Source of the DNA: Dolomedes plantarius
Taxonomy: Eukaryota > Arthropoda > Arachnida > Araneae > Dolomedidae
DNA: 64,000 bases
Reading direction: 5' to 3'
NCBI GenBank assembly: GCA_907164885.2
Contig: OU015500.1
Location: 52,465,033 to 52,529,032 of the forward strand
Shown here: piece after piece, positions 12,783 through 25,884 of the stretch
Layout of the letters: every line of letters begins with the position of its first letter
Position numbering within the stretch: the stretch's first letter is position 1
Position numbers and translations under genes: made by a program
The notes under the pieces: generated by a model
Seen by the model: the letters and a program-made list of their open reading frames with translations, nothing else
Databases searched by the model: none
What the model was told of the DNA's origin: nothing

Positions 12783-13652
12783 AGGGTGGAATAAAATTTG
12801 TTAACAAAAACAGATAGAACATCAGTTAGATATACTCCCCGTCCAAGTCAATGCACTTCTGCAATTTTGCTAGTAGATCTCGGAGGGCTTTGGTAAACCA
12901 TTCTGTGGGGGTGTTGGTGCACCACCTACGAATAATTGCATGTAATTCCGCAGAAGATTTTACGTGTTGGCCTCTGACTGATGCATGCTTACACTCCAAG
13001 GAGCTGCGTTTTATTTTTCGGGTGGTTCGTGCAAAAACCACGACTCGTCCCCCGAAACCAGGTGGGCAAAGAAGTCATCCGGATCGGCATTGTGTAGTGC
13101 AAGAATTTCTTTGCAGATGACGACGCATTTCGCCTTATATTGTGGTTGAGTGCACCCACTGTGTGCACAAATTCGTCATCTCCAAATCGTCATGCACAAT
13201 CGTCTGCAATGTTCCTCGCTCAAGTCCTGTCTCTTCCTGCATCTCGTTGAATGTTATGCCCCTGTTCGCTATGATAAAACCCGACACGGCCGACACATTT
13301 TCTACTGTATGCGATGTTGCTGGTCATCCCGTGCTGACACCTTTGGCCACAGTCTCCACTCCACTTCTGAAGTTGGCCAACCAGTGGTAGACGGTTCACA
13401 TTGAGGGTGCTTTTCCCGCACACCAACACCATGCGACGATGGATCTCACTACCCTGTATCCCCTCCTTTCATAGGAACCACGCTGTCCAAAGCTGACAGT
13501 GACACCTTTCATCATTGGTGTCCACGCTCTCAGTGACGACGGCAAAGGGATGGGCGCTGTCTCGTACCGTTCGCCTGCGGCCAGAGCCATCTGTGCGTTG
13601 CGCGTAGCTCACGCCCCCTTGTGTCAATTTCACTGGTTTTCATTGTCGCATC
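12783..13652 (-). pseudogene. Mariner-like transposase relic (3' part), interrupted by a hAT insertion
   Basis: Read on the minus strand, pieces of a mariner/IS630-type transposase succeed each other in changing frames: EIHRRMVLVCGKSTL, FIIANRGITFNEMQEETGL (helix-turn-helix region), DLEMTNLCTQWVHS, then HLVSGDESWFLHEPPEK (catalytic Asp block) and finally a C-terminus ending LRDLLAKLQKCIDLDGEYI. Stops and frameshifts are frequent. The left end CAGGGTGGAATAAAATTTG may be its terminal repeat. Its 5' portion continues on the far side of the hAT element, from 18116. Confidence 0.75.
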
Positions 13653-13984
13653 GTGTATACCAGGGGTACCCAAACTTATTTGACCTACCGCCCCCTTTTC
13701 AAAGAAAAAAATCACTCACCGCCCCGTGGAAGTTTACCATTTTATGCGAGTAAACAGAGATAGAATAAAAAATTTTCGGCCTTTTATGTATCTATTTTTC
13801 TACCTATATAGAACTTAGTTAAGAAATATGTTGCTGTAAATAAGACACCTTGAAGCTTGAAATTATAAAATTATTCCTTTAAATCAACCTTAGTTACATT
13901 CGAATTACACACCAAAAATTAAGATGGTGAAGGATAATAATCATATGATAAAAATTACAAATAACAGTAAAACTAATGTCAAGG

Positions 13985-15480
13985 ATGAACTTGGTGCATA
14001 GCAATCAATTTATTTATATTCGGCTCTATTTTAGTCAGAAGCATTCTTAAATCACCGTGATCAGTAATTTGCAGTTGGTTTCTGTTTTTAGTTCACAGAT
14101 TTGTGACCACACTGAACCCACGTTCCACTAAATATGATGAAAGAAACGCTATAAAGAATTTTTGTAGACCAAAGCTCATAGTCCAGGGTAAAGTGTTTTG
14201 CAGCCAGAACTGTTGATAGCTATGCTTAAATTTTAATTCTTCATTTATTGATACTTACATCTATGAGTTCTTGTAGTTTTGCAGATTCTTCTGAGTTTGA
14301 TCCTGAAAAAGGATCCAAAGCCCAATCAGTTATGTTCATTTTAAATATATCTTCAAACCGTTGGTTGAAGTCAGAATGGAGAGCCATAAAGTGCTGACAA
14401 TAGATAAGCATGTCTTCATCATGTTTCTCTACTATTGATAAATGAGGAAATTGGCTGAATTCCCCTCTTCCTAAAATTTTGTTGTACAGTAGAAGTTTTG
14501 CCACAAAAGCGGAAATCACAGTTTTGTTTTTATTAAATTCAGCTCATCCCCTTGGAGTTTTTCATTTGCGTCTTTGAATTTACTAAACAAGTATGTCAAA
14601 TAGGCTATGTCGTTTTTAGAATCGATCAAGTTGACTGGTAAATTATCGTATTGTTTTCTAAGAACTCTAGCACTGAGTCAAAGAGTTTATAAAATCAGTC
14701 CAAACAGGCACCTTTTGACGGCCAACGAACTTCTGTATGAAGTAGCAAGCTAGTTTTGTTAACTAAATGTTGCCGATGAATGACGCAGTGCATGGCAAAT
14801 ACATTCAGAAACCCTCTTTTTAAATATGCAAGAAAACCCCTGTGGTGTCCTATCTTCGCTGGAGCAGCATCAGAAGCAACAGATAAAATATTTCTGAGAT
14901 GGATTTCTTTTTCTTTGAAAAACTCTTCCAATGCATGAAATATTGATTCCCCCTTGGTATCAGTTTGCAAATTTTTTGCAAATAATAATTCTTGGCATAT
15001 TTTTTTTTCTTGTATGAATAGCACGTATGCTAAAATTAAGGCCTCATTTCCTGGCAAAGTTGACTCCTCAAGCTGAATAGAGAACTGGGATGCTTTTAAA
15101 TACTTACATGAGTCTTCAACATCTTGAGCTATTTCATCAATTCTTCTTTGGACTGTGTTATTGCTCAATCGAATTTTCTTTGTAATTTCAGAAGCTGGCT
15201 TGTGTAGCATAGTCCGTATTACTTCAATTATAACCGGTAGAATTAGTTCTTCCCCAATAGGACGCGGTTTTCCCGATTTAGCAATCATTAGAGAAATATT
15301 ATATGAAGCACTCAACCCATCGTCACAACCTTTGGATTCTACTAAGAAGACTTTTGCTAATGTCGACTTTCTCAAAAAAATTTAATTCATTGCTTTAAAA
15401 TAAGATAAGGTTTTATCTTCCTTATGAGCACGTACTTTTTCAAATGTTCTAGTAATCTTGATGCCTTCATCGCTAAAATA
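13985..15480 (-). pseudogene. hAT transposase, ZBED5-like, frameshifted
   Basis: From the N-terminal side the minus strand reads RTFEKVRAHKEDKTLSYFKA, then LSASYNISLMIAKSGKPRPI followed by GEELILPVI. Next come the catalytic-core block SVASDAAPAKIGHHRGFLAY, the TEVRWPSKG region, KNDIAYLTYLFSKFKDANEK, and a C-terminal hAT dimerisation block SSYLVERGFSVVTNL ... GDLRMLLTKIEPNINKL. The longest intact frame is 226 codons (14695-15375). Several frameshifts, plus loss of most of the N-terminal BED zinc finger, make it non-functional. Similarity is to the ZBED5/SCAND3 group by recalled motifs. Confidence 0.85.
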
Positions 15481-16178
15481 TAAAACTACATTTTCAAGCA
15501 ATGAATTAATTTTTAAAAAGAGTTAATAGTCTTAATTTAATTTTCCCCTCTTTAAATAATTATTCCTTATTAACGCAAAACTTATTTTACAATTAATACA
15601 GATTATTTGATAAATATAAATAGAATGGCGTAACTACAAATTTTCGGCAGTTGCACGAAATGTCAGTATTCTCCACTTCTAACTCTGCACTTAGATAAAG
15701 AAAAAAATTCGAAAGGAAAAATAACAAATAAAATAAATCTCCAAAACTTAACTGGAGACTAGTTAATATGTGAACCATACAGAAAATAATCAGAGAAAAA
15801 TAAGTTCTCGCTTATCTCTCCTTCGATTTTGGTAAAGGATTATTACCCCAGTCAAAATAGACCCGATTTTGACGAATGGCTAAAAAAATATGAAAGTTTT
15901 GAAAATTTGTGGAGATGTTTGTTTAAGCATGTTAATGAACATACTAAAAGTCCCCACCGATCAGACTTGAGCTTTCGCCGCCATCTTGGAAATGTGTAGA
16001 CTTTTTTAGTTTTTTGCAAGTAATTTCAGAAACATTGATTTTATGTAAAAAAAATTGAATACAAAAATTGAAGAGCATTAAATTATGAACAAAAACATTA
16101 TTTACATTTTATTATAAGTCTAACACGAACAAAGATAATTGACTTTGAAAATAGCGAACAATCACGCGTAGGACGCGG

Positions 16179-16222
16179 ATGCGCGGGTCATCCCCATCGC
16201 AATGGGGGGATGACCCGCGCAT
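16179..16222. repeat. GC-rich perfect hairpin
   Basis: Two 17 nt arms (ATGCGCGGGTCATCCCC and its exact complement) enclose a 10 nt loop. It stands out in DNA that is about 70% A+T. It sits on the 3' side of the Helitron helicase remnant when read on the minus strand, where Helitrons carry a terminal hairpin, but the expected CTRR end after it is not present (CTAC is seen). Confidence 0.85.
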
Positions 16223-16499
16223 GTGCCCCAAAAATCTTGCACACTCACGTGTGTCAAACCTCTGCATATGAAAGCTCGAGATAAATATGCAGCAACATTC
16301 AATCCATATCAGGTTGTACTGTGAGGCTTGGTGGATTCTATCTTTTTATGTCATACTTAGGCTGCATTGGGTACAAAATTGCTGGAAATGGGTAAAAACA
16401 AATACCAAATTTGATGTATGCGACTACGTCAATAGAAAAAAACTTTGCCTGGCCATACATACGCTAGAAAAAACCTAGCTTATTTATTTAACCGAACTG

Positions 16500-17010
16500 G
16501 GGATTTATTTTCAAACTGCAAATTGCAATCTCTTAAAGTTAAAATGGAGATCCGTCGGAATGAGTGGTATCCGTGGGATAAAATTATTTTTCTTCCGCTC
16601 CCTTTCCTCTTAAGATTGTCGCTTCAATAATATTGCCCAGCATCTTCTTTACACACAGTCTTGTGCCGGTGCAAAATTTTGGCTTGTTGAGGTTCCGTAG
16701 TAAAATAATTGAAGATCCCACTTTAAGCAAAAGACGTTGTGGTGGCAACCCAGCCGGATCAAATGAGTTTAAGAACTCTGTTGGGAAATTGACGACCTCA
16801 TCGGCATATACTACGGTATCGATATATTTGTAATCCGTGACTACGCCTGGTAAGATGGAAAATATTGGATTGTTTATTTCTGGTACATGTTCATTTTTAG
16901 CTGCAATAATGACCCTCTCTCGCAACCACTTGAAATTGGGATAGTTTTCGAAAACAGTCGTATAGATTGCATCTATATGCTTTATAAATATGTCATCAAC
17001 ACCCTAGCTA
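16500..17010 (-). pseudogene. Helitron PIF1-like helicase C-terminal fragment
   Basis: The minus strand encodes FENYPNFKWLRERVIIAAKN, then EINNPIFSILPG, SIDT-like YKYIDTVVYADE, FPTEFLNSFDPAGLPPQRL, LKVGSSIILLRNLN and TGTRLCVKKMLGNIIEATIL, followed in another frame by FIPRIPLIPTDLHFNFKRLQ. This is the order of the C-terminal half of the PIF1-type helicase of Helitron Rep-Hel proteins, which unwind DNA during rolling-circle transposition. No Rep domain or helicase Walker motifs are present, and the next conserved block (TINKSQGQS) is gone. It is embedded in the hAT element. Confidence 0.85.
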
Positions 17011-17648
17011 AATTATGTTTTCAGAGCCTCTTTCTATTTTTAATTTGTAGTTGTATTTAGCTATCCCAAAATTGGGGATTTTTTTTTAATTCATGCCCTA
17101 ATGAAAACAACATATTGTAGGAAATGATAAAGATTTTGGTATAGGTTTTAGGTTAAAAATTTCATGAAAAAATATTAATTACCTCAGGTGATATCTTGCG
17201 CGGCTTAGAGCAACTTAGGCAAAATAAAATGAAATAAACATATGAAATACAATACAAATAATTATGTCAACATAGATAATTGTAAAATATTTTTCATATA
17301 TTTCCTTAAATTGTATGTTATGTGCAGTGTTAGAACAAAACATCTTTTACAGTTTTGACAAAGAAAAAAAATTGTAAAAATAATATTATGTTTTGTTAAT
17401 GCGAGCTAGCTGTAAATGTAGGAGGAACTCACAGTTCAAAGAAACTATTCCCTGTGTTGTTGTTTTTTTTGCGTTCAAATAAATCCTGCGAAAATAAGCA
17501 ATTCTGTGTTTGGTTTGGTCTCCCGCTCTCAGTCATAAAACTCACCCCTATAGCAAAGTGCACATATACCTCTAATTATATTTAACAACCTCTCAATGTC
17601 CTTGGTCCCACCTTGAATATTTTCCCAAACTGTGTAAATGTGTGCCTA

Positions 17649-17681
<33 letters not shown>

Positions 17682-18115
17682 TGCATTAGCGGTACTCAAA
17701 ACCCATATGGTCCGGATATAGTTAAGGCGGTCCAGTTTAAACTTTAAAGAAGATCTGTTAGGCGGAATCATCAGTGACCGCAAGTGATTAAACTTCGTGG
17801 AAATGGGAGGTCTCTTCGTGCAAAAAATAGATTCAGGGGTACTGCCCAAGATGCTCAGGGCTGTAAATAAGACCAAATATAGAAACTAAGTCACTAGATA
17901 CTTAACAAGTCTCACAATACATGATTGTTTCCCACCTACGTCTTCCCCGTACACTCTGTGTCAAGTGTCCTCGGGATGTTTTAGAATGGTCTTTTCTCCT
18001 TTCTTTATGCTTTCACCGCCCCCTTATTTTCGTTCACCGCCCCCAAATGTTCCCAGAAGCACTACCGCCCCCCTGGATTGTTTCATCGCCCACTTTGGGA
18101 ACCCCTGGTGTATAC

Positions 18116-18215
18116 TTTCGTTATGCTGTTATTTCGTCGAGCCGCTGTGTCAATCATTTCTGTACGACAGTAGTACATGTTTTGCTTATCCATTTTGGTA
18201 TTTTAAATGGATCGT
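18116..18215 (-). pseudogene. Mariner relic, 5' portion (continuation beyond the hAT)
   Basis: The minus strand continues the split mariner: a start-like MDKQNMYYCRTEMIDTAARR precedes the hAT target site. Assignment rests on position and on the hAT duplication proving that 13652 and 18116 were once adjacent; the protein similarity here is weak. Confidence 0.45.
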
Positions 18216-18700
18216 CTTATCCCTTTAGTTCCATTTTTGAAATATGCCCAAACCAGCATGTTATTTTGATAGTGTAAAATAGTACTAACATTCAAAGGCT
18301 GTTATAAGGGGAGAAATCCACCTCCCGTCCAGTGGTAAAATATGAATCGTAGCCAATCGAGCAACAGACATATTTTATCGTATTTTAGAGTGTATTTTAT
18401 TATGGTTTGATTTAGACGACAGATGGATGCATTTAAAAGTTTAGTCTATCGGTTGAAGTAGAAAATATTTTCTTTGGAATTTTTGTTTTCCTTTTTCAGA
18501 AAAAAAACTTATATCATGAAAAATATTTTTCTTAGGCAATTAACCAACGATACATCTGATGAATTTTTTTTTTCTGCAAGAATATGATGAAGAATAATGT
18601 CAGCCGATTCTTGAATTATCGAAAACACACTAAAATATGTTTTCAAATAAACCTTAACATTCTGTCTAATAATAAAAACTAGATTAAATTATTCCAACAT

Positions 18701-18703
<3 letters not shown>

Positions 18704-18751
<48 letters not shown>
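18704..18751. repeat. (TA)n microsatellite
   Basis: About 24 uninterrupted TA units in AT-rich intron DNA. Confidence 0.95.
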
Positions 18752-18755
<4 letters not shown>

Positions 18756-20409
18756 AAGTAATGAATGTCTGACTATTATTTATCTCCATGAATCCATTAG
18801 AACAGTTTAAAATTTATACAAATTTAAAATGCAACTACAACTTTCATAAAATAGATTCAATGTGTCGAAGAGAGTGTAGTTAAAACATTCTTTTCAAACA
18901 TTAGTTAACGAATATTTTCATAAACATATTTTTCCTTTTTGGTTTGTTTTAGGCATCTGAAACTTGATTAACTATAAAGGGTAATCTTACTTTTATGCTT
19001 TTATTTTGTACAGAAGTACTTTTTTTATTTTCTTCGCAGAACTGATTTTAACTATCACAAAGATAAAATTAGTATACAAATATCATTTGTATATTTCCTA
19101 ATTAATTTTCTTAAAATATTTTACCTCATCAATTTAAAAATTTTACACCAAACATACAAGCAAAATATCAATAAAACGTATGTAGTTGGTTCTATGCATG
19201 AATAAAAGTGTGATTTAAAATTTCCTTTGCATGCAAATATTCCGTGTTTCGTTCATTTTAGATAAATGAAACTTTATTAAATATCAACATTAATTTTTCT
19301 CTTATCTTAGTGTGTTATTGCGTAAAGAAATGGCCGTGTTTCTTCATTACATATTATTAATTTAAAAAAAAAATCATTAATGTATTATTAATATGCCTAT
19401 CATAAGCTCCGTTCCCACGAATTATTTTAAATAGTTTATCTTATGTCTCTATGTATTTGCAAGAGAATAATACCGCTAAAAATAATCAAAATGTGATTCT
19501 GAAAGAGATGAGAATTCTATTATTAGTTTTTGCGGCAACAAAAGAATGGATATCGAATAAAGGCTTCTAAAAATAAAAAAAGTCTATTTTCATGAAATTA
19601 ATTTTTATACTTATCATAAATACTCGGCATTTAGTTTTAAGTTACAGCTTGGTCCTGAATTTCTACCGAGAATGTATCTTATTGATTTTGATAATGAACA
19701 TTAATTAAGCTGATGTATTTTTTCGGATATTCAGATTGATGTTCCACTCTTTTGTTTCTCTCTTACGCACGAAATATAAACTTAAGTAGCAAATACAAAG
19801 AGAGAAGCAAAAAAAATTTTTTGGATTTTCTCGGTTTTTGAAAATATTGGGCAAAAATAAATATTGCTAGAAAAAAAAATAAAAGTGACTATTGAATATT
19901 CTTTTATCGTTCCATGTTCACTGGTAAAATGGTTTCATTCAAATAATCGACTTATTTTAATTTAATAAATTATCCAGTTATTCCGTTGATATTCATACCT
20001 ACAAACCGTGATTTGTGTTGGTGCATAATTATGGGATCAACCAGTTGGTAAATCAACATTGCTCCATTTGCAAATTAAGAACATTCCCCCTTTAGATGGC
20101 CGCTTAACTCGGTCCCATGAAAGCTGTGTTAGAATCTTTCCACGCTCAACACCGCAAAATGTGCGTGACCTGATGACAATATGATTCATTCTGTCTTTGA
20201 AACAGGTAATTTAAAATGCTAAAAGTGCTAGAGAATTACGCATTTCATATCTGTTAGGCATTTTTATTTACATCTACATAATACTTAACCTGTTCATAAA
20301 CTTTTTAAGGATTATATAACACTTCCAGCCCTGTCAATAAGGAATAACACTTATAGAGATATCTGACTTCTACCCTCTCTAGGATATATGTATATCGAAG
20401 TCACCCTCT

Positions 20410-20890
20410 AATAAAGTAGAAATGACACTTTTTGCACTAGATAAATAACAAAGTTTATTATTACATTGACACATATACCGTGCAGTGTAAAAACAATACT
20501 GAGTAAAGACTGTTACAAAATGTTATAAACACTATACAAGGAAATGAAGTTCAAGTACTCACAATATATACAAAGTCAGACCAGTGATGCTGCACGGTAA
20601 TCCACTATTCCTAACACAACAATTTCTTTACGCCAGAGTGGCAAAAACTCGCTTAGGCTTAGAAGCGAACTAGATATGACTCACTGAAGGCAACTCGCAT
20701 AAACAGCTCCAAACAAACCAGTCTCTCCCACAATCTGGCTACGTGGTATTTATAGTAATGGTTTATGCTGAATATAGCATTTCTTTGGATTTATTCGAAT
20801 AGAATGATCGATTATTGTTAGTCGATCATTAAACAGACCATACATACTTGTATGCATTTTCTCAACAGTTATTTCTGCTAACACTACCTA
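20410..20890 (-). mobile_element. LTR-like sequence (solo), copy 1
   Basis: On the minus strand it has a promoter-like TATAAATACCACGTAG (rc of 20739-20754) followed about 290 bp later by a polyadenylation signal in AATAATAAACTTTG. A second, diverged relative lies near 38.3 kb with the same order and strand. Shared blocks include the CTGC/TACGTGGTATTTATA region and CAATACTCACAAA/CAAGTACTCACAAT. No internal gag-pol is nearby, so this would be a solo LTR. TG..CA ends and a target duplication were not resolved; boundaries are rough. Confidence 0.4.
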
Positions 20891-23884
20891 TATTTTTATA
20901 CATATTTATATATAATTTAGTGCACACTTTTCTTGTTTCGAATCTTTGTTCAGCAAGAGAAATTTTCATTACTGCAGCATAGAATTGTAAGTACTTCATT
21001 ATACGTTACATCATATTAACAAAAACTAAAATCCAAAGTTTTTTTCTAACTGAAGTTACTTATAGGGCATATGAGGGATAAAACCAAGATGCCGGACTTT
21101 TTTCATCTTCAGATAAAATTATAATTAAACTTTAGATCTCTAAAAAATATATGTAATAAAAGCGACGGTAACAAAGACGTAACTGACTTTTATACTCCTA
21201 TTTTTTTTCTCGATTTAATCGGACTGTACCCGGGTAATCAGAAAAATAAGTAATAATCAGAAAAATAAAAGTAATCAGAAAAATAAAAATAGTAAGCAGC
21301 CATTGTTTTCATTAGTCTAAGGGGATTACCAAGTAACTACCTTGTCATGTTGCTTTTCAAACTGACAATTTTAAAGGGACTATCAAATATCTAGTCTATT
21401 TCGAAATAAAGATGAATATTTTAAAAAAAAATTTATTTTATTCCGAATAATATCACTACATAGTGGCATCTACAATTCAAGATCACACTAGTTTCTCAAT
21501 ACACTTCTCGTGTCAAAATATATTTCCCGTTTATTGTTGTAGTATGTATGTATTTTAAAACGGACAATTGTACTAACCATATATACATGTAAATAAATTA
21601 AAAGCGTGTCATTCATTGTGCAGTGGTTTTATTAGTAATCATACAAAATGTGTTGTACTAACATTTGAACAATTTCATATTATTTCTAAAACAGAAAGAA
21701 AGAAATTAAGTTGCATATGAAATGCTTCGTGTTCGCAAAAAAATACAATTAGTTATTTAACAATATTCTGGACTTCTCTTTCCGAATAATTGTGCAAAAG
21801 TGTGTTTGCATATATTCAATATGTCCAAAGGAGACTTATCAAATCTATGATGGCTGGTCGATTAGTGGGTTCAGAGCGCAGCAGTCATCTTTTGCTACAA
21901 GATATCGAATCCAGAAAGATCGATAAGGAAGTTTTCCATCATCTTGTGCTTATAGAAAATAACTTATGTAGGCTCAGAGTGGATATAGGCTAACTTTTTC
22001 TGTCGATATATTTCATTAATGTACGAACGAATGCTTGTTAGAGTTTAGGTACGTCTTGTGCTTAGTGAAGCAATTGAAACCCTTTTTAGTATCCAAATCC
22101 CTTTTTTAGTAAATATATCTAGATGGTTATGGCAAACGAGAAAAAACTGAAGCCTGTTGCAATATGGCACATTAGTAAGAAATTTCGAAAATCTGGCCTC
22201 ATTAAAGTAACAACCTGCCAAAGCTGGAAATTTTGAATTCTTTATCTCTTAGCTAAGCTATCTTGGTGAAACTTGATTCATGTCCTTCACAGATATATTG
22301 ACGTAATTATCTATTTTATATAATGTAAAGTAAAACCTCGATTAAAGGACCATCGATTAATCTGCCCTTTTCTTCATCACAATACTATCTTCCATCCTTC
22401 TTCAAGGGGTCGTGAGACTTGTTATACTCACAATTTCTCCGTTTTCTTATCAATTTCAGTTGCCCGTACATCATTCTGTAATCATAAAATATTTTTATTA
22501 TTTATATTATGAATTTATTTCTAGTTTGTGCAAAGGTGTCCAAACTATGTAATTTGCATTTTCTAATTTTTAAGTGACATTTATAAAACATTGTGTTCTT
22601 TTTTTCAAATAGAAATTTACACACGGCCATCTAAGCATTATTTTTTGATAAAATTTTATTCAAACAGTAATTTTTTTTAAAGCAACAGTTACCATATCGT
22701 ATTACATAATAAGCCCTACATCAAAATATAATTATACACCATTTTCAAATTAAAAACATGAAAAGAAAGAAAATTAAGAATGTATTTTAAAGCATTCTTA
22801 CGACACAAAAAATGAAAAAAACTAAATTGAATTATGTAAATTCAAGCTCAGTAAAATACTGTTAGTAAATATCTTAAATTTTTCAGATGGTTTGTCCAGA
22901 AATAGCCTGTAGTTCTTAAGCTATAGTTCGCTCAGCTATAAAATTTGTTGCGTTGAGAAAAGTGACATTAAAGGCTTTCACATTTAAAACGAAGTCATTT
23001 TGCTAGCATTTTTAGTTATACCTGGAGTAATTATTGTTTTTTTTTTTTTTCACTCCTATCTAGTTTTTAAAAAGTAAGGAAAAAATAGGTATTTCCGTAA
23101 GGTACATCTTTTTGTTGGTGTAGTATTATATACTTTAATATAAATAAATATGAACTTATATTTTTCATAAGAACGCAAATTTTTTGAAAGTTTAAGAATA
23201 GATTCCTTAATTTTTTCCAATGTAAAAACATATTTAAAAACAAATATTTTTGTCCTAATTCACCTGAATCTGAATACAGACCTGATGACAATGGAATTCA
23301 GGATACCTCCGGTGAATTTATCTTATTACCGGATTATACCAACATTTGAACTGTTTGACGTTGATATTATGAAGTGAGCGGTTACAAACGGATAGTGATG
23401 AATCAGTTCCGATTGATAAAGATTGCCTATTTTCCTTTGTTAGCATTCAAAACATTAAAAGTAACGAAAGTCGTGATTATGAGACCATCGAAGATATGAC
23501 GATACTAAGAAACGGGGATTCCAAGATGTTTGTTTTAAACGAATGCTGAAATCTAGGACCAGGGATAAAGCTTTCTGAACATTAAAGAAAAATGACGGCT
23601 TTAAAAAAAAAGAAGCTTTAAAAAATGAGTTTCGCTACCCATGAATTGTTTTCAAGTTTATCTTGAAATCAAAGTTTTATTTTAGCGTGATAACAATTTC
23701 AGTATTAGTGCGTTTTTACTGCAATTTTAAAGACATGAATAATATTTGTCTTTTGCTCTTTCATTCTTAAAAATGAGCTTTTTGAGAGAAATTATAATGT
23801 AATTTTTTTTCTTTTCGGATTTCCCATAACTCTGAAGTTCTATAAACATTTGTTAAGTATAGGGTAATTATGTTTTACCTGTAC

Positions 23885-24380
23885 GTTGTGACGTCACGCT
23901 TTTACGGGGGTGCGTTCTCATGCCCCACGGACCAGCTGCATATTTTTCGAGGATTCCAATTCAAGCTCCCACCGAAATGTTTGAACACGTGGGGGATTAA
24001 AAACGATACCAACAAATGCCGCCAGAGTTTTTGGCCTGAAATTTAATCCCAGGCATAGCGGTTTCTCTAGCAAACTGTGGGGGGTAACTGTTTGGAAAAC
24101 AGAAACGTCTCCTATCACAGTCGTAAAGCTGTCTTTCTTAGTTATAGCTCTATGCGACTTTGTCACTGGAATGTAATACAGTTTCAGCGTTAAGAAGAGC
24201 TGTCAGCCGATAATCTGCCGAGCCCCACCTTGGTTTTGGGAAAGCAATTTCTAAGAAGACGGCCGCCACCGCAGTTTTCAAGCCGAGAGATATAGTCACA
24301 GACTAGGTGTTTTTGCGAGAGATTTTCATGTAACATCCAACCCGTGCAGACGTGTTTTTTTAGAAGCTCCTTTTGAGACC
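23885..24380 (-). repeat. GC-richer patch with an 82-codon ORF; probably a dispersed repeat
   Basis: Composition departs sharply from its surroundings. On the minus strand it holds an ATG-initiated frame of 82 codons (23918-24166) starting MTKSHRAITKKDSFTTVIGD and ending SSKNMQLVRGA. I do not recognise a domain. The right half contains GCCGAGCCCCACCTTGG and other balanced sequence without a long frame. It may be a SINE-like or MITE-like family carrying a conserved small ORF; nothing in the sequence shows it is expressed. Confidence 0.35.
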
Positions 24381-25339
24381 ATGGGTCTTGGAGCGTACGC
24401 TGTGAATCTGCACTTAAATTATTTGAATACGTTGTAATTGTTTAATGTTTATTTTTTTGTAAATAAAATGCCTTGTTAAGTTTTTTTTTTAAATTGGCAT
24501 TATTATTATAATTAGGAGTCTGTATTTCTTGGTCATGAATTCAGTAATGGTAATTTTAATAAAGCCTCAGAGATTAGCCTTCACCACCTATCATGATGCC
24601 ACAAAGTCTAACTTTTAAAATTTCATTTTTTTATATTTTGCCTTTTGGATAAATATCTTTATTCAACAGCTATATCTTTCAAACGCCGTGTCAAATAGTA
24701 ATATGTGTTTACCAAAAGTAGACTTTAAAATGGGAAAACACAAATCAGATTGTTTGTAAAGTATCTTACAAAGTTAAGGTATACCGTCAGAACACACACT
24801 TATAATAATATGTTCAATTTCAGACCTTCTTCGTAAATACTCTGTTCGATATTTTGAGTAATTCCGTAACTTTTCAATAAAATACCATACTAATGATTCA
24901 AAATATGCTGAAAAATAGTTAGACAGAAAGACATACTACCAACTACGTAATTAAGAGTTTTGCATTAAATTTAACTTTTAAATGCTAATTTAAATGTTTT
25001 CCAATTAGCAGATAGGCGGTGTTTAATCATTTATGCCAAAATTAGAAGATCTCTTCTTAAGATATCGCCGTTTATAACCTCGTGTTTAATCTGACACAAA
25101 TCGGAAAGTTCATATATATCTTGAAAATTATATATTTTCTTATCACTATCGGCATTAGAAATTAATGTTAAACTCAAACTTATCTTTAAATATTTAAAAA
25201 AAAGAGATCAGAGAGGATAGGGTATAGTATATAAGTATCAAAGCTTTTCTATAAAGAAGACTTTTGATAGGAAATTTATCATAGACAGATACTTGGAGAA
25301 TCGGTTATGCCAAAATACACATAAACAATCGCTCAGTTG

Positions 25340-25880
25340 TTTGTTTGTTTGCTAATGCCGGCACCCTATTGATATATATATATATAACACCACCATATAT
25401 TCAACACCACCTTCTAGCGCCACCTCAATTTGGACCAATCACCCCTTGGAGCGACATCTGGAGGGATCGTACTCTCTCCCCTCTAATGCTTACTCCACAC
25501 CAACGGCGATGGAGACGGAAACCACGTATATTCGTTGTTGCGCTTGCGTATTACGAAAACCATGTATCTTCGTTGTTGCGCATGCGTATTACAAAAAAAA
25601 ATTCACTACCCCGGTTCGTCTCCGTCTCTGGTCTCTGCGGTTTCAAGTTGGAAAAAAGTTCAACTTGTGTCTCTGCCGCCAGGCTCGAAACCAATCAGAA
25701 CAGAAAGAGAAGATCATGCGCATGCGATAATAAATTGCCTATTCTCCCTGTCTCCTAACGGTGTGAAGGCATTTATGACAGCCACAGAGACAGGTAGCAA
25801 AATGTGTCTGTCTTTTGTTGCTATCGCCATTGGTGTGAAGTAAGCATTAGCCCTCAGGGAAGGAATTTCCGGTCTAAGGA
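25340..25880. repeat. GC-richer repeat-like patch with a 38 bp tandem duplication
   Basis: Several overlapping + strand ORFs of 94-137 codons occur here in all three frames, which is expected in a GC-richer stretch and not evidence for a gene. CGTTGTTGCGC recurs at 25533 and 25571, reflecting a duplicated ~38 bp unit (CTTGCGTATTACGAAAAC-like). No known domain is recognised. Confidence 0.4.
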
Positions 25881-25884
25881 TGTA

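Larger units (their letters stand above)
13661..18107 (-). mobile_element. hAT transposon (ZBED5/Charlie-like) with perfect 8 bp target duplication
   Basis: The ends are CAGGGGTACCCAAAC on the left and GGGAACCCCTG on the right, inverted copies of the hAT consensus. Both sides carry the exact 8 bp duplication GTGTATAC (13653-13660 and 18108-18115). GC-rich subterminal runs with ACCGCCCCC-type repeats occur near both ends. The transposase lies in the left half on the minus strand. The right half is enlarged by foreign DNA, including a Helitron helicase fragment and a (TAA)n tract (17649-17683). It is inserted into the mariner relic, so it is the younger of the two. Confidence 0.92.

Noticed and set aside
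22325..22375. GTAAAACCTCGATTAAAGGACC-like sequence resembling a pogo/Tigger end
   Set aside because: No inverted partner was found nearby; too short to call alone.
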